A DNA stretch of 48,627 nucleotides. Origin: Nitrosomonadaceae bacterium. Its GTDB lineage: Bacteria; Pseudomonadota; Gammaproteobacteria; Burkholderiales; Nitrosomonadaceae. The stretch's first letter is position 1. Every line of letters starts with the position of its first letter. The stretch covers positions 1 through 48,627 of the forward strand of contig BJGV01000011.1 of NCBI GenBank assembly GCA_014190895.1. The letters run 5' to 3'. Position numbers and translations under genes: made by a program. Positions 29,435 through 38,462 of the stretch are shown here, piece by piece. The notes beneath the pieces were generated by a model. That model was not told where the DNA came from and ran no database searches. It saw only the letters and a program-made list of their open reading frames with translations.

Positions 29435-29674
29435 CTAGTCTTCTGAACTTAATGGATCGAAGAGTGGGTCAATTTCTATATTATTAAGTTTTTCTATAAT
29501 ACGCAAAGAGAAGCCATCATCAGGTGTTGACTGCCCGCGCATAATATCTCCTAAAAAATGATAATAAAACCAATTGTCTCTGAAGTCGGTGTCATCTCGA
29601 AAGTCAACAAAAAAATTTTCTGCTTTATCTGTAACAAGTTCAAAATCAATATACATGGATAAACTTTCTTTCAT
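29435..29674 (-). CDS. Truncated RseA-like anti-sigma factor (cytoplasmic domain only)
   Basis: A 79-residue protein overlapping the end of rpoE by four bases (ATGA). It resembles the N-terminal, sigma-binding domain of RseA: KESLSMYIDFEL at the start, then FRDNWFYYHFLGDIMRGQ, which matches the W-x2-YH-x-I-x-D-x-MRG core, then a terminal helix with LRIIEKLNNIEIDP. Normal RseA is about 200 residues with a transmembrane helix and periplasmic domain that is cut by DegS/RseP. Here the frame ends with TAG after SSED. The sequence beyond is not a recognisable RseA remnant in any frame, and only 196 bp remain before ovoA. So it appears to be a soluble anti-sigma factor, or a decayed gene. Confidence 0.75.
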   Translation of the reverse strand: MKESLSMYIDFELVTDKAENFFVDFRDDTDFRDNWFYYHFLGDIMRGQSTPDDGFSLRIIEKLNNIEIDPLFDPLSSED

Positions 29675-30264
29675 CTTGCCCTCCTGTCGCGATGTGGCTC
29701 TAGTAGCGGTCGTAAAGAATCTGTCATTATTTCACGGGCGCGAGATATTCTTGAGCGTACTGTGCCTAAAGGACATTTCATAACAACCGCAATCTCACTA
29801 TAGCTCATTCCATTTATTTCCCTAAGAGTGATAGCCTGACACAAATCTTTCGGAAGGGTTTTTAACGCATTCGAAATACTTTCAGCAAGCTGTTTGGCTA
29901 TTAAGAGCCTTTCTGGATCTTCAGTATCTATAATTACTGGCTCTATTAATTCGTTCGTTTCTACGTTATATGACGGCTCGTAAAGTGATAAGCGAACTCG
30001 TTCGGCACTGAGATGATTCTTAGCTGCATTGACCCCAATTCGGTGTAACCAAGTAGAAAACTGGCTCTTTCCTTGAAATGTTAAGATTCCTCGGTAAGCA
30101 TTGACAAAAGCTTCTTGCGTGATCTCCTCAACCTGTTGAGGAGATCTAATATAACGAGAGATCACATATGCAATTCTGCGTTGATATTTAATAACCAACA
30201 GATCAAAAGCATGTCGATCGCCTAGTTGCGTACGTTTTACTAAATCAAGATCAGTAGTGTCCAT
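29671..30264 (-). CDS. rpoE: ECF sigma factor RpoE (sigma-E/AlgU type)
   Basis: A 197-residue extracytoplasmic-function sigma factor. Region 2 (about 8-90) has GDRHAFDLLVIKYQRRI, EEITQEAFVNAYRGILTFQG and FSTWLHRIGVNAAKNHL. Region 4 (about 125-185) has LPKDLCQAITLREINGMSYSEIAVVMKCPLGTVRSRISRAREIM, the RpoE-type helix-turn-helix with KCPLGTVRSRI. This is the envelope-stress class, not the FecI iron class. It is followed and overlapped by a short RseA-like gene, as in the rpoE-rseA operon of other proteobacteria, but rseB and mucD/degP are missing from this locus. An AGGA lies just upstream of the ATG. Confidence 0.93.
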   Translation of the reverse strand: MDTTDLDLVKRTQLGDRHAFDLLVIKYQRRIAYVISRYIRSPQQVEEITQEAFVNAYRGILTFQGKSQFSTWLHRIGVNAAKNHLSAERVRLSLYEPSYNVETNELIEPVIIDTEDPERLLIAKQLAESISNALKTLPKDLCQAITLREINGMSYSEIAVVMKCPLGTVRSRISRAREIMTDSLRPLLEPHRDRRAR

Positions 30265-30348
30265 GTATCCTATTTTAACAGATTTTAAGCTACTAGATTC
30301 TTATCTGCTTCAAAATCTTTTTTAATGGACTATACAAATTCTCTGGTA

Positions 30349-30376
30349 CTTAGAAAGAAAATTTAAGTAATGGTTC
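30349..30376 (-). promoter_or_regulatory. Possible sigma-E-type promoter of rpoE
   Basis: On the minus strand GAACCA (30376-30371), a 16-bp spacer and TCTAAG (30354-30349) resemble the sigma-E consensus GAACTT-N16-TCTGA. The predicted start would give a leader of about 75-80 nt. Autoregulation is the rule for rpoE. The match is partial. Confidence 0.42.
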
Positions 30377-30557
30377 AAATTTCTATTTCATGTTAATCTA
30401 GTTTAATAAGTGTCATTATAAAGTAGTACTTTAAATCAATTTTTAAAAATATTTTTCCCTCCGTTTACAAGCTTATAATTTTATTATTTTAATAACTAGC
30501 ATGACGTTGTCACTTATTAACGCAACTAATAATTGACAGAACGACTGCAAGAATGAC

Positions 30558-31007
30558 GTGATTAAAAAATTAAACTACACTATCTGGATAACATGGCCAA
30601 GCAGGTGTCTGCTAGCTGGACTCCTATCCGCATGTCAAACAATTACAAATAGCACAGATCAGACTGCGGTAGGTGAAATAAATCGGATCTTAAGTTCCCC
30701 CATTGAAAAAATTTTTAATTCTAATAGTAATGGCTCAATTGAGAGTTATCTTTCGAATTTAGACAGAGAAAATATGGCCAAAATGACACAAAACGCTGTT
30801 GATACAGACCGACCACAAGTATTTTACAATCCGGATAGCGGTATACAAGGGCAAGCGGAGATAATTCAATTAGAAATGCTATCCATGCAAGAAACAGGAC
30901 AAAAAGATAAGGTCCAGAAATGCAAAATAATTCGACAAATCATTACTTTTAAAGACGGGAGGGAAATTAGCGAGAATACAACAATTTGTAGAAAATTAGA
31001 TAAATAA
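30558..31007 (+). CDS. Hypothetical lipoprotein
   Basis: 149 residues with a type II signal peptide: a basic start (MIKKLNY), a hydrophobic stretch, and a lipobox LLSAC with the modified cysteine at residue 26. The mature protein is hydrophilic, rich in Asn, Ser and Gln, and ends with a Cys-containing strand pair (KCKIIRQIITFKDGREISENTTICRK) that could form a disulfide. I do not recognise the family; the C-terminal layout recalls small outer-membrane surface-antigen proteins, but not strongly. The start is GTG at 30558; an overlapping ATG at 30553 is out of frame. It stands alone after a 293-bp gap and converges with the zinc-ribbon gene, 13 bp away. Confidence 0.65.
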   Translation: MIKKLNYTIWITWPSRCLLAGLLSACQTITNSTDQTAVGEINRILSSPIEKIFNSNSNGSIESYLSNLDRENMAKMTQNAVDTDRPQVFYNPDSGIQGQAEIIQLEMLSMQETGQKDKVQKCKIIRQIITFKDGREISENTTICRKLDK

Positions 31008-31020
31008 GATTAAGAGGCTA

Positions 31021-31248
31021 CTATGGCCGTGAGTCCAAATGAAGATGCTCTTCACTACAATAAAATTTATCATTCGCAATGAAACTTTCACTTTTTGGTA
31101 AATGTACACCGCAATGAGCGCATTGCACCATATCTTCCTCTGTAACAGATGGCGGCTCTTTGTCTGGATCTTTTGCTCCGCGTATGTAACGTCGAATTAT
31201 CCAAGCAACCAGCACAAAAATAAATATAAAAAATAACAATCTACCCAA
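31021..31248 (-). CDS. PP0621-family membrane-anchored zinc-ribbon protein
   Basis: A 75-residue protein with one N-terminal membrane helix (about residues 3-21), a basic Arg-Arg-Tyr stop-transfer stretch and a cytoplasmic zinc-ribbon-like motif: CAHCGVHLPKSE ... FYCSEEH (two CxxC-like Cys, a third Cys and a His). This matches the PP0621 family common in Beta- and Gammaproteobacteria, with no known function. The start is TTG at 31246-31248: a perfect AAGGAG lies 8 bases upstream, and no ATG occurs before the membrane helix. Confidence 0.8.
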   Translation of the reverse strand: MGRLLFFIFIFVLVAWIIRRYIRGAKDPDKEPPSVTEEDMVQCAHCGVHLPKSESFIANDKFYCSEEHLHLDSRP

Positions 31249-31388
31249 CTTAATATCTCCTTTTTCTATTAGAATTAATCCGAGTAAGGGGATTCAAGGT
31301 CTCTAACTTCCCCGTCCAAGAAATACCATCCTGCTTGATTAGGTCCCATTTTAAACACAATTAATGGGTATTTTTCTACAAAGATACT

Positions 31389-32369
31389 CTAATAATTTCT
31401 TGTTACTGAAAAAATAGCTAATTGTAATAAATGCTTCTTATGCTCGGAATTTGATAGAAACGAAATTGCCTTAGACGCTATCTCGGATTCTATTTCTGCT
31501 TGTCGCTTTGTATAATCTAACGCACCCGTTAATTGAATGATCTGTAAGATCTCGTAAAAATTTTTTTCTCCGCCATTTTCAATAGCATTACGTATAACTG
31601 CAGATTGTTCACTTGAGCCGGTTTCCATTGCATAAATTAATGGCAAAGTTGCTTTACCTTCCGTCAAATCATCGCCTAAATTTTTTCCCGTATGATCGCA
31701 ATTACCCGAATAATCAAGCAGATCATCAATTAATTGAAATGCTGTGCCAATACGCATACCATAAACAGCAATGGCTTCCTCTTCTTCTGAATTAACATTA
31801 CTTATAACAGCTCCCAATCTTGTTGCTGCCTCAAATAATTTGGCAGTCTTATATCGAATTATCTCTAAGTAATTTTTTTCACTAATATTGGAGTTACGAC
31901 AATTCAGTAATTGCAGTACTTCCCCTTCGGCGATTATATTGGTGGCGTCAGCGAGTATCTGCATAATGCGCATGTTATCTATCTCCACCATCATTTGGAA
32001 GGCACGGGAGTAAAGGAAATCACCCACTAATACGCTAGCGGCATTACCAAATATTGCATTAGCAGTTGCTCTATTACGTCGTAATTCAGAGGCATCTACA
32101 ACATCATCATGCAGAAGAGTGGCTGTATGAATAAATTCTACAATTGCCGCAAGATTGTGATGATATTTACCGGAATAACCAAATGCACCAGCAGATAAAA
32201 TAACTAATGCTGGTCGTAAACGTTTTCCCCCGCTATTGATAATATACTCACTAACTTGACGAATAAGCGCCACAGGAGAATGAAGCTTCTCTCTAATGAC
32301 ATCATCTGTAAAACCCATATCTTGGGCAATAAAGTTTCTTATGTTTTCAATTGACACAATAATGCTCAC
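31389..32369 (-). CDS. ispB: Octaprenyl (all-trans-polyprenyl) diphosphate synthase IspB
   Basis: Condenses IPP onto FPP to give the C40 side chain of ubiquinone. The 326-residue all-helical prenyltransferase has GGKRLRPALVILSA, the first Asp-rich motif LLHDDVVDASELRRNR (DDVVD at 88-92) and the second AFQLIDDLLDYSG. The small-residue pattern before the first DDxxD fits long-chain synthases. It diverges from rplU, as ispB does in most Beta- and Gammaproteobacteria. The start is GTG at 32369 (a second in-frame GTG lies four codons later). Confidence 0.93.
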   Translation of the reverse strand: MSIIVSIENIRNFIAQDMGFTDDVIREKLHSPVALIRQVSEYIINSGGKRLRPALVILSAGAFGYSGKYHHNLAAIVEFIHTATLLHDDVVDASELRRNRATANAIFGNAASVLVGDFLYSRAFQMMVEIDNMRIMQILADATNIIAEGEVLQLLNCRNSNISEKNYLEIIRYKTAKLFEAATRLGAVISNVNSEEEEAIAVYGMRIGTAFQLIDDLLDYSGNCDHTGKNLGDDLTEGKATLPLIYAMETGSSEQSAVIRNAIENGGEKNFYEILQIIQLTGALDYTKRQAEIESEIASKAISFLSNSEHKKHLLQLAIFSVTRNY

Positions 32370-32468
32370 TATAAATCTGCCATGTTAGGAACGACGGTAT
32401 CCACATGTCAAGCTTGATAGCTTAGATACTTTCGAATCTTTTGTACAAAATTAATTTATAGCTGGATT

Positions 32469-32497
32469 TTGACCTGATAAGCGTATCTATGTATAAT
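32469..32497 (+). promoter_or_regulatory. Near-consensus sigma-70 promoter of rplU-rpmA
   Basis: TTGACC (32469-32474), a 17-bp spacer, TATAAT (32492-32497). The start is expected near 32504, with a leader of about 30 nt carrying GGAG before the rplU ATG. The match is strong, as expected for ribosomal protein genes. Confidence 0.85.
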
Positions 32498-32534
32498 CCA
32501 CGTCTTAATAAAGATATATTCTGTGGAGTTCGTT

Positions 32535-32846
32535 ATGTATGCCGTTATAAAAACCGGTGGAAAGCAATATCGTGTTGAAACTGGTAATAAAATTAAGATA
32601 GAACAAGTGCCAGCAGAGATTGGTAGCGAGTTTATAACTAATCAAGTATTAATGCTGGCTGACGGCGACAAAATCTCCATAGGTAAACCTTTGGTGAATG
32701 GTGCCATGGTTAAGGCAACTATTTTAGGACAGGGCCGACACGATAAAGTGCGTATTTTTAAGATGCGTCGACGCAAACACTATCAAAAACATCAAGGACA
32801 TCGACAAAATTATACCGAGATACAAATTACCAGCATTTCGGCATAA
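32535..32846 (+). CDS. rplU: 50S ribosomal protein L21
   Basis: Binds 23S rRNA. The start [24 protein letters not shown] and the end [23 protein letters not shown] are canonical L21. I chose ATG 32535, giving 103 residues, the E. coli length; an in-frame GTG at 32523 lies inside the GTGGAG ribosome-binding site and would add four residues. It is co-transcribed with rpmA, 12 bp downstream. Confidence 0.97.
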   Translation: MYAVIKTGGKQYRVETGNKIKIEQVPAEIGSEFITNQVLMLADGDKISIGKPLVNGAMVKATILGQGRHDKVRIFKMRRRKHYQKHQGHRQNYTEIQITSISA

Positions 32847-32858
32847 TGGAGGTTTACT

Positions 32859-33116
32859 ATGGCACATAAGAAGGCAGGCGGTAGTTCTAGAAATGGTCGT
32901 GACTCTCATTCTAAACGATTAGGAGTTAAAAGTTATGGCGGAGAACTCATCTCAGCCGGTAGTATTATTATTCGTCAACGGGGAACACAAATCCACCCCG
33001 GAGAGAATGTTGGCATGGGTAAAGATCACACCTTATTCGCTAAAATCACTGGGAAAGTAAACTTTTCAGTGAAAGGCGCAGAACAACGAAAAACGGTAGC
33101 GGTTACACCAGTCTAA
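32859..33116 (+). CDS. rpmA: 50S ribosomal protein L27
   Basis: 85 residues with the typical start [24 protein letters not shown]; the flexible N-terminus reaches the peptidyl transferase centre. It begins directly MAHKK, so no N-terminal cleavage is needed, unlike the Firmicutes form. GGAGG precedes the ATG. A strong terminator follows. Confidence 0.97.
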   Translation: MAHKKAGGSSRNGRDSHSKRLGVKSYGGELISAGSIIIRQRGTQIHPGENVGMGKDHTLFAKITGKVNFSVKGAEQRKTVAVTPV

Positions 33117-33133
33117 ATTTAATTGGTTTTTAT

Positions 33134-33170
33134 GAAAAAGCCCTGTCTATAATAGCAGGGCTTTTTCATT
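33134..33170 (+). terminator. Rho-independent terminator after rpmA
   Basis: A perfect 12-bp stem GAAAAAGCCCTG (33134-33145) / CAGGGCTTTTTC (33156-33167) with a 10-base loop, then ATTTT. It separates the L21-L27 transcript from obgE, probably with partial read-through. Confidence 0.9.
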
Positions 33171-33181
33171 TTATAAATTAG

Positions 33182-34231
<1,050 letters not shown>

Positions 34232-34257
34232 ATGCTATAAAATCTTAACTCATAACT

Positions 34258-35376
34258 ATGCAATCTATTTTAAAAAACTCTCGTCGTATTGTAATTAAAG
34301 TTGGCAGCAGTCTCGTTACCAATCAGGGAAAAGGACTTGATCATGCTGCGCTTGATTGCTGGATAAAACAAATTGCCCAGCTCAAACAAATGGGTAAAGA
34401 GGTTATACTCGTTTCTTCTGGTGCAATAGCCGAGGGCATGCAACGCTTAAATTGGAAACAACGTCCTCATGCGTTGCATCAATTACAAGCCGCCGCCGCA
34501 GTTGGACAAATGGGACTAGTACAGGCCTATGAATCATACTTTCGTAAGCAAAAAATTCAAGCCGCGCAAATATTACTTACTCATGAAGATTTATCTAACC
34601 GGAAACGCTACCTAAATGCTCGCTCAACCCTAATTACTTTGTTAAGCATGAACGTTGTCCCAGTGATTAACGAAAATGATACTGTGGCAACTGATGAAAT
34701 TCATTTTGGTGATAATGACACCTTGGCCGCATTAGTCACCAATCTGATCGAAGCTGATGTTCTTATAATTCTAACTGATCAAGCTGGATTATTTACAACT
34801 GATCCACGTAAAGACGCACATGCCAAACTAATAAGCGAGGCTAAAGCCGGAGAAGCCGCAATTGAACTAATGGCTGGTGGTGCTGGTAGCGCTATAGGGC
34901 GCGGAGGCATGTTAACGAAAGTGATGGCTGCAAAACGCGCCGCGCGTAGTGGAGCTCACACACTAATTGTATCAGGACGTGAAACTAATGTATTAATTCG
35001 CCTTCTTAATGGAGAGGCTATTGGCACTCAGTTGCTAGCAGAGACTATGCCACTTGCGGCACGAAAACAATGGCTTGCAGATCATTTACAAGTATGCGGT
35101 GAGTTAGCGCTAGATGTAGGTGCAGCCAAAGCCCTTACAATAGGTGGTAAAAGCCTACTACCCATAGGCGTGATTAATGTCTCAGGTGATTTTGAGCGTG
35201 GAGAAATGGTCGGCTGTTTTGATTCCAATAACAAAGAAATTGCACGTGGTCTCATTAATTATAGCGCAGCTGAAACGCGAAAAATTTTACGCTGCTCCAG
35301 CAATGAGATAGAAACTATTTTAGGGTATGTGAATGAACTTGAACTTATTCATAGAGATAACCTGGTCCTACTTTAA
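34258..35376 (+). CDS. proB: Glutamate 5-kinase ProB
   Basis: Phosphorylates glutamate, the first step of proline synthesis and the target of proline feedback. The amino-acid kinase domain (about 1-260) has [46 protein letters not shown] and [17 protein letters not shown]-terminal PUA domain (about 280-360) follows, as in the E. coli enzyme (367 residues). It lies 26 bp after obgE, a common arrangement in Betaproteobacteria. Confidence 0.96.
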   Translation: MQSILKNSRRIVIKVGSSLVTNQGKGLDHAALDCWIKQIAQLKQMGKEVILVSSGAIAEGMQRLNWKQRPHALHQLQAAAAVGQMGLVQAYESYFRKQKIQAAQILLTHEDLSNRKRYLNARSTLITLLSMNVVPVINENDTVATDEIHFGDNDTLAALVTNLIEADVLIILTDQAGLFTTDPRKDAHAKLISEAKAGEAAIELMAGGAGSAIGRGGMLTKVMAAKRAARSGAHTLIVSGRETNVLIRLLNGEAIGTQLLAETMPLAARKQWLADHLQVCGELALDVGAAKALTIGGKSLLPIGVINVSGDFERGEMVGCFDSNNKEIARGLINYSAAETRKILRCSSNEIETILGYVNELELIHRDNLVLL

Positions 35377-35590
35377 ACAGGGATTGGATCAGGAAGTGAT
35401 GTTGACTGCCGAACATTAAACGAGTCGATCAATATCGATCAGTTTTACATAAAATCCTATATACGGGTGCACTTAGAAAAGTTCTTATAATCACAAGCTA
35501 ATAGTACCCATATAAATTATAGCGTCTAGATAAAAAGCGCACTAATTTTACAAGAATTGCCACGCTATGAATTGTTATTTGTTTCCCCAA

Positions 35591-36178
35591 TTACACAGTA
35601 AAGTCGTTAATTATAGAATTGCGTATTGCTGCATCTACTGTGCTAATTAAGGCCGGATAAGATGGGTGGTCAATGCCTATGCTCATATTGGCACCGTTAC
35701 GCAAAGCTTGAATCATTTCTCTAGTAAATTCAAAACGTAAAAAATGCACCGCCGAGGTCTTCTCTTCTCTTTCCCTTCCCAAATCTTCATCAGCAATTGC
35801 ATACACTGATTCATGCTCTGCAATTCTTAACCATACCTTATTCTCAACACCAACTAATTTTACAAGTCGAACAGCCCGCTCTTTTGGATCTGGGTATTCG
35901 ATCATCATAGTGGCTTTTAAATTGCTACCGTCTGGAATCAGTAAATTACAAACATTTATTTCCTCAAGTATTTCCTTCTCTTCAAACATTTTCTCTACTC
36001 GTAACATTTCTTGAATCTGATAACGAACGGTTAGCTCATCCTCAAAAATAAGCAGAATATTACTTCCCAAATAAATTTTACGGGATTTCTTATGCGTCAT
36101 CACCTGTGCACGAAACTTCTGTCGAATTTTTGCATAAGCCTCTAAAGTCATTACGCTGTCACGATTAATTCTATTCAT
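35591..36178 (-). CDS. DUF3501 family protein
   Basis: A 195-residue protein that matches the DUF3501 family: a start of the type RDSVMTLEAYAKIRQKFRAQVMTHKKSR, then LIFEDELTVRYQIQEMLRVEK and LIPDGSNLKATMMIEYPD. No enzymatic motif, membrane segment or metal-binding cysteine cluster is visible. Family members are usually encoded with a rubrerythrin and a CCG-domain Fe-S protein, as here, which suggests that they work together in peroxide or iron-redox handling, though no function is established. It is the third gene of the operon, 55 bp after the Fe-S gene. Confidence 0.88.
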   Translation of the reverse strand: MNRINRDSVMTLEAYAKIRQKFRAQVMTHKKSRKIYLGSNILLIFEDELTVRYQIQEMLRVEKMFEEKEILEEINVCNLLIPDGSNLKATMMIEYPDPKERAVRLVKLVGVENKVWLRIAEHESVYAIADEDLGREREEKTSAVHFLRFEFTREMIQALRNGANMSIGIDHPSYPALISTVDAAIRNSIINDFTV

Positions 36179-36233
36179 ATCGCTCCTTCTGATCTAGAAT
36201 AAAGATAAGTTCTTATTCGCTTAGTTAGTTATT

Positions 36234-37592
36234 TTATTCCAATCCATAAGCAATTCGGATTAATGTCAATGGATGCTGTTTCTCTGCCGCATTTTTACCT
36301 ATACCTTGTTGAATATGACGCCCAGCAATAGCACAATCTGAACTTATGTAGTCGGGCTCAGTTGCAGCCATCTTCTCAAATACCGGCCGACCAATTTTCA
36401 TAGAATCGGCAAAATACTCTTTTTTAACCCCCCAAGTACCGTCATGACCAGAACAACGCTCAACTACAGTGACGTTAGTACCCGGGATCATCTGCAGTAT
36501 TTCTTTAGTTTTTTGTCCAATATTTTGAACTCGTAAATGGCAGGGTATATGGTATGAAACATTGCCCAAAGGTTGCTTAAAATCTGTCTTAAGGAGACCA
36601 TCTCGATTACGCAGAATCAAATACTCAAATGGATCAAACATTGCCTCTGCTACGACTAATACATCTTCATCATCCGGAAACAAAAGCGGTAACTCTTGTT
36701 TATACATAAGCGTGCAAGATGGAACCGAGGTTAATATGGCGTAACCTTCTCTTGCTAATTTGGCCAGATAGGGGATATTTATATTTTTTAATTTCTCTAC
36801 CGCATCCAAATCTCCCAACTCTAATTTAGGCATACCGCAACAAGCTTCTTTCTCTACCAAACGCCCGGGAATTTCATTATGCGCAAGTATTTTTAATAAA
36901 TCGTGACCAATATTAGGTTCATTGTAATTCACATAACAGGTCGAATATATCGCAACTTTTCCAGGCGCATTCACGCCATTTTTAACCATAAAAGATTCAT
37001 CAATCATGGCATTTGAACGAAATCGATGGCTGTCATACTCTGGCAATTCACGCTCAGCATGAATGCTCAGCGTGCCACTCATTAATTTCCGGATAACGGG
37101 CGTCCTGAGAGTGGCGTTGACTATCTCCACTACTACCGGAATGCTAGCTAGCTTACCTACTAGATCGGTGCTAGAAAGTAATTTGTCACGAACGCTAGTT
37201 TCTCCTTTTTTATATTTTATTGCCTTAGCACGCAGCATTAGGTGAGGGAAATCGACGTTTAGTGGATGTGGTGGCACATAGGGGCACTTGGTCATAGCGC
37301 ACATATCACAGAGATAACAACGATCAGCCACCTCCCAAAATTTTATTTTTTTAACCCCATCTACTTCACCTGTAGTCCCCTCGTCTATGAGATCAAATAA
37401 GCGTGGAAATGCTGTGCATAAATTAACGCAACGACGACAACCGTGACAAATATCAAAAACACGGTCCATCTCATTAAATAATTTAGCTTCATTATAAAAA
37501 TCAGGATTTTTCCATTCAATTGGGAGACGTTCAGGTTTTTCTAAGTTACCCTCGCGAGTCACCAGAGAGACAGAGGAATTAGGAGTTTTCAA
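36234..37592 (-). CDS. GlpC/HdrD-like (Fe-S) oxidoreductase with two [4Fe-4S] sites and CCG domains
   Basis: 452 residues. Two ferredoxin-type [4Fe-4S] motifs lie at the N-terminus: Cys49, Cys52, Cys55, Cys59 (CHGCRRCVNLC) and Cys92, Cys95, Cys98, Cys103 (CYLCDMCAMTKCP). Two CCG domains follow: YSTCYVNYNEP ... EKEACCGMPKLELGD, and SYHIPCHLR ... VERCSGHDGTWG, in which the usual CCG is CSG. The layout is that of the heterodisulfide reductase D/GlpC family, which passes electrons between a membrane or cytosolic donor and thiol- or quinone-linked partners. Its placement between rubrerythrin and DUF3501 suggests that it feeds electrons to rubrerythrin (inference). Confidence 0.88.
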   Translation of the reverse strand: MKTPNSSVSLVTREGNLEKPERLPIEWKNPDFYNEAKLFNEMDRVFDICHGCRRCVNLCTAFPRLFDLIDEGTTGEVDGVKKIKFWEVADRCYLCDMCAMTKCPYVPPHPLNVDFPHLMLRAKAIKYKKGETSVRDKLLSSTDLVGKLASIPVVVEIVNATLRTPVIRKLMSGTLSIHAERELPEYDSHRFRSNAMIDESFMVKNGVNAPGKVAIYSTCYVNYNEPNIGHDLLKILAHNEIPGRLVEKEACCGMPKLELGDLDAVEKLKNINIPYLAKLAREGYAILTSVPSCTLMYKQELPLLFPDDEDVLVVAEAMFDPFEYLILRNRDGLLKTDFKQPLGNVSYHIPCHLRVQNIGQKTKEILQMIPGTNVTVVERCSGHDGTWGVKKEYFADSMKIGRPVFEKMAATEPDYISSDCAIAGRHIQQGIGKNAAEKQHPLTLIRIAYGLE

Positions 37593-37680
37593 GATTAACG
37601 GGCACTAGTTAAGAACGAATTAACTAAATAAATTGTACGAAATTTTATCTAGTTAATTCGCTACTTTTTGTAGTTTTCTT

Positions 37681-38100
37681 CTAATCAACAAAATTATTTA
37701 GAGCTTTCTGGAAACGATTGGCATGTGATCGTTCTGCCTTTGCCAGCGTCTCAAACCAATCACTAATTTCAGTAAAACCTTCTTCTCGTGCGGATTTTGC
37801 CATTCCTGGATACATGTCGGTATATTCATGAGTTTCACCGGCAACCGCAGCTTTAAGGTTGTCACGAGTCGGTCCAATAGGTAAACCAGTGGCCGGGTCA
37901 CCGCAGAGCTCTAAGTACTCTAAATGACCGTGAGCATGGCCGGTTTCACCTTCTGCAGTAGAGCGAAATACCATTGCGACATCATTTTGTCCTTCTACAT
38001 CCGCTTTAGCTGCAAAGTAAAGGTAACGACGATTGGCTTGAGACTCACCAGCAAAAGCTGCTTTGAGATTTTCTTCCGTTTTAGATCCTTTCAGTTCCAT
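37681..38100 (-). CDS. Rubrerythrin-like diiron protein without rubredoxin domain
   Basis: 139 residues forming a four-helix ferritin-like bundle. The di-iron ligands are visible: Glu19, Glu52 and His55 (ETGH), Glu89 and Glu92, and Glu123 and His126 (ERSH). Rubrerythrins reduce peroxide; the classical ones end in a rubredoxin domain (two CxxC) that supplies electrons. This one has only one cysteine and no such domain, so it needs an external donor, perhaps the Fe-S protein encoded next. An AGGAG precedes the ATG. First gene of a three-gene operon. Confidence 0.92.
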   Translation of the reverse strand: MELKGSKTEENLKAAFAGESQANRRYLYFAAKADVEGQNDVAMVFRSTAEGETGHAHGHLEYLELCGDPATGLPIGPTRDNLKAAVAGETHEYTDMYPGMAKSAREEGFTEISDWFETLAKAERSHANRFQKALNNFVD

Positions 38101-38168
38101 TATTTTCTCCTATGACGCAGTTAGTATCGTGACAACAATACGATAAGGTTATTAAAGTTTGAGCTCCC

Positions 38169-38197
38169 AGTATCTGCTGTATAACCACAGTAAACAA
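38169..38197 (-). promoter_or_regulatory. Possible promoter of the rubrerythrin operon
   Basis: On the minus strand TTGTTT (38197-38192), a 17-bp spacer and GATACT (38174-38169). The match to sigma-70 is weak (3 and 4 of 6), typical of a promoter that needs an activator. The 11-bp repeats end 8 bp upstream of its -35 element. The leader would be about 60 nt. Confidence 0.4.
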
Positions 38198-38204
38198 GGA
38201 ATTT

Positions 38205-38237
38205 ATTCCTAAACTATTCCTAAACTATTTCTAAACT
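38205..38237 (-). repeat. Three tandem 11-bp repeats upstream of the rubrerythrin operon
   Basis: On the minus strand three head-to-tail copies read AGTTTAGAAAT, AGTTTAGGAAT and AGTTTAGGAAT, differing at one base. An 11-bp period puts each copy on the same face of the helix, as in binding sites for an oligomeric activator or repressor. Confidence 0.7.
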
Positions 38238-38462
38238 GAAATTTATTAATTACTTCTTTCCGGCTCATTAAACAGATTAGAGAGATTTTTTAGTAAAGAG
38301 TTCATTTCATTGCGCTTTATCAGTTAGATCAAACTCAATGTAGGTCGATTATATCGAAGATTAATTTGAAATATTACTAATTGAAGACCAATCCAATCTA
38401 GGCGCCACATTTTAGCCTAGCACCACCCTATTTAGATGTAGAAAACAGTAGTTAATTGATTT

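Larger units (their letters stand above)
38101..38462. other. Non-coding stretch of 362 bp upstream of the rubrerythrin operon
   Basis: AT-rich, with no convincing ORF. It holds the promoter of the rubrerythrin operon, three phased 11-bp repeats (38205-38237) and a 6-bp inverted repeat, CTAGGC (38398-38403) / GCCTAG (38415-38420), which lies about 43 bp past the stop of the exported-protein gene. The inverted repeat lacks a T run on either strand, so it is not a standard terminator. Confidence 0.6.

Noticed and set aside
29671-30264. The ECF sigma factor as the FecI partner of the STN siderophore receptor
   Set aside because: Its region 4 and the overlapping RseA-like gene are of the RpoE class; it is 7 kb away and no FecR-like protein is encoded.
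38398-38420. CTAGGC/GCCTAG inverted repeat as a terminator of the exported-protein gene
   Set aside because: The stem is only 6 bp and no T run follows on either strand; noted within the non-coding stretch instead.
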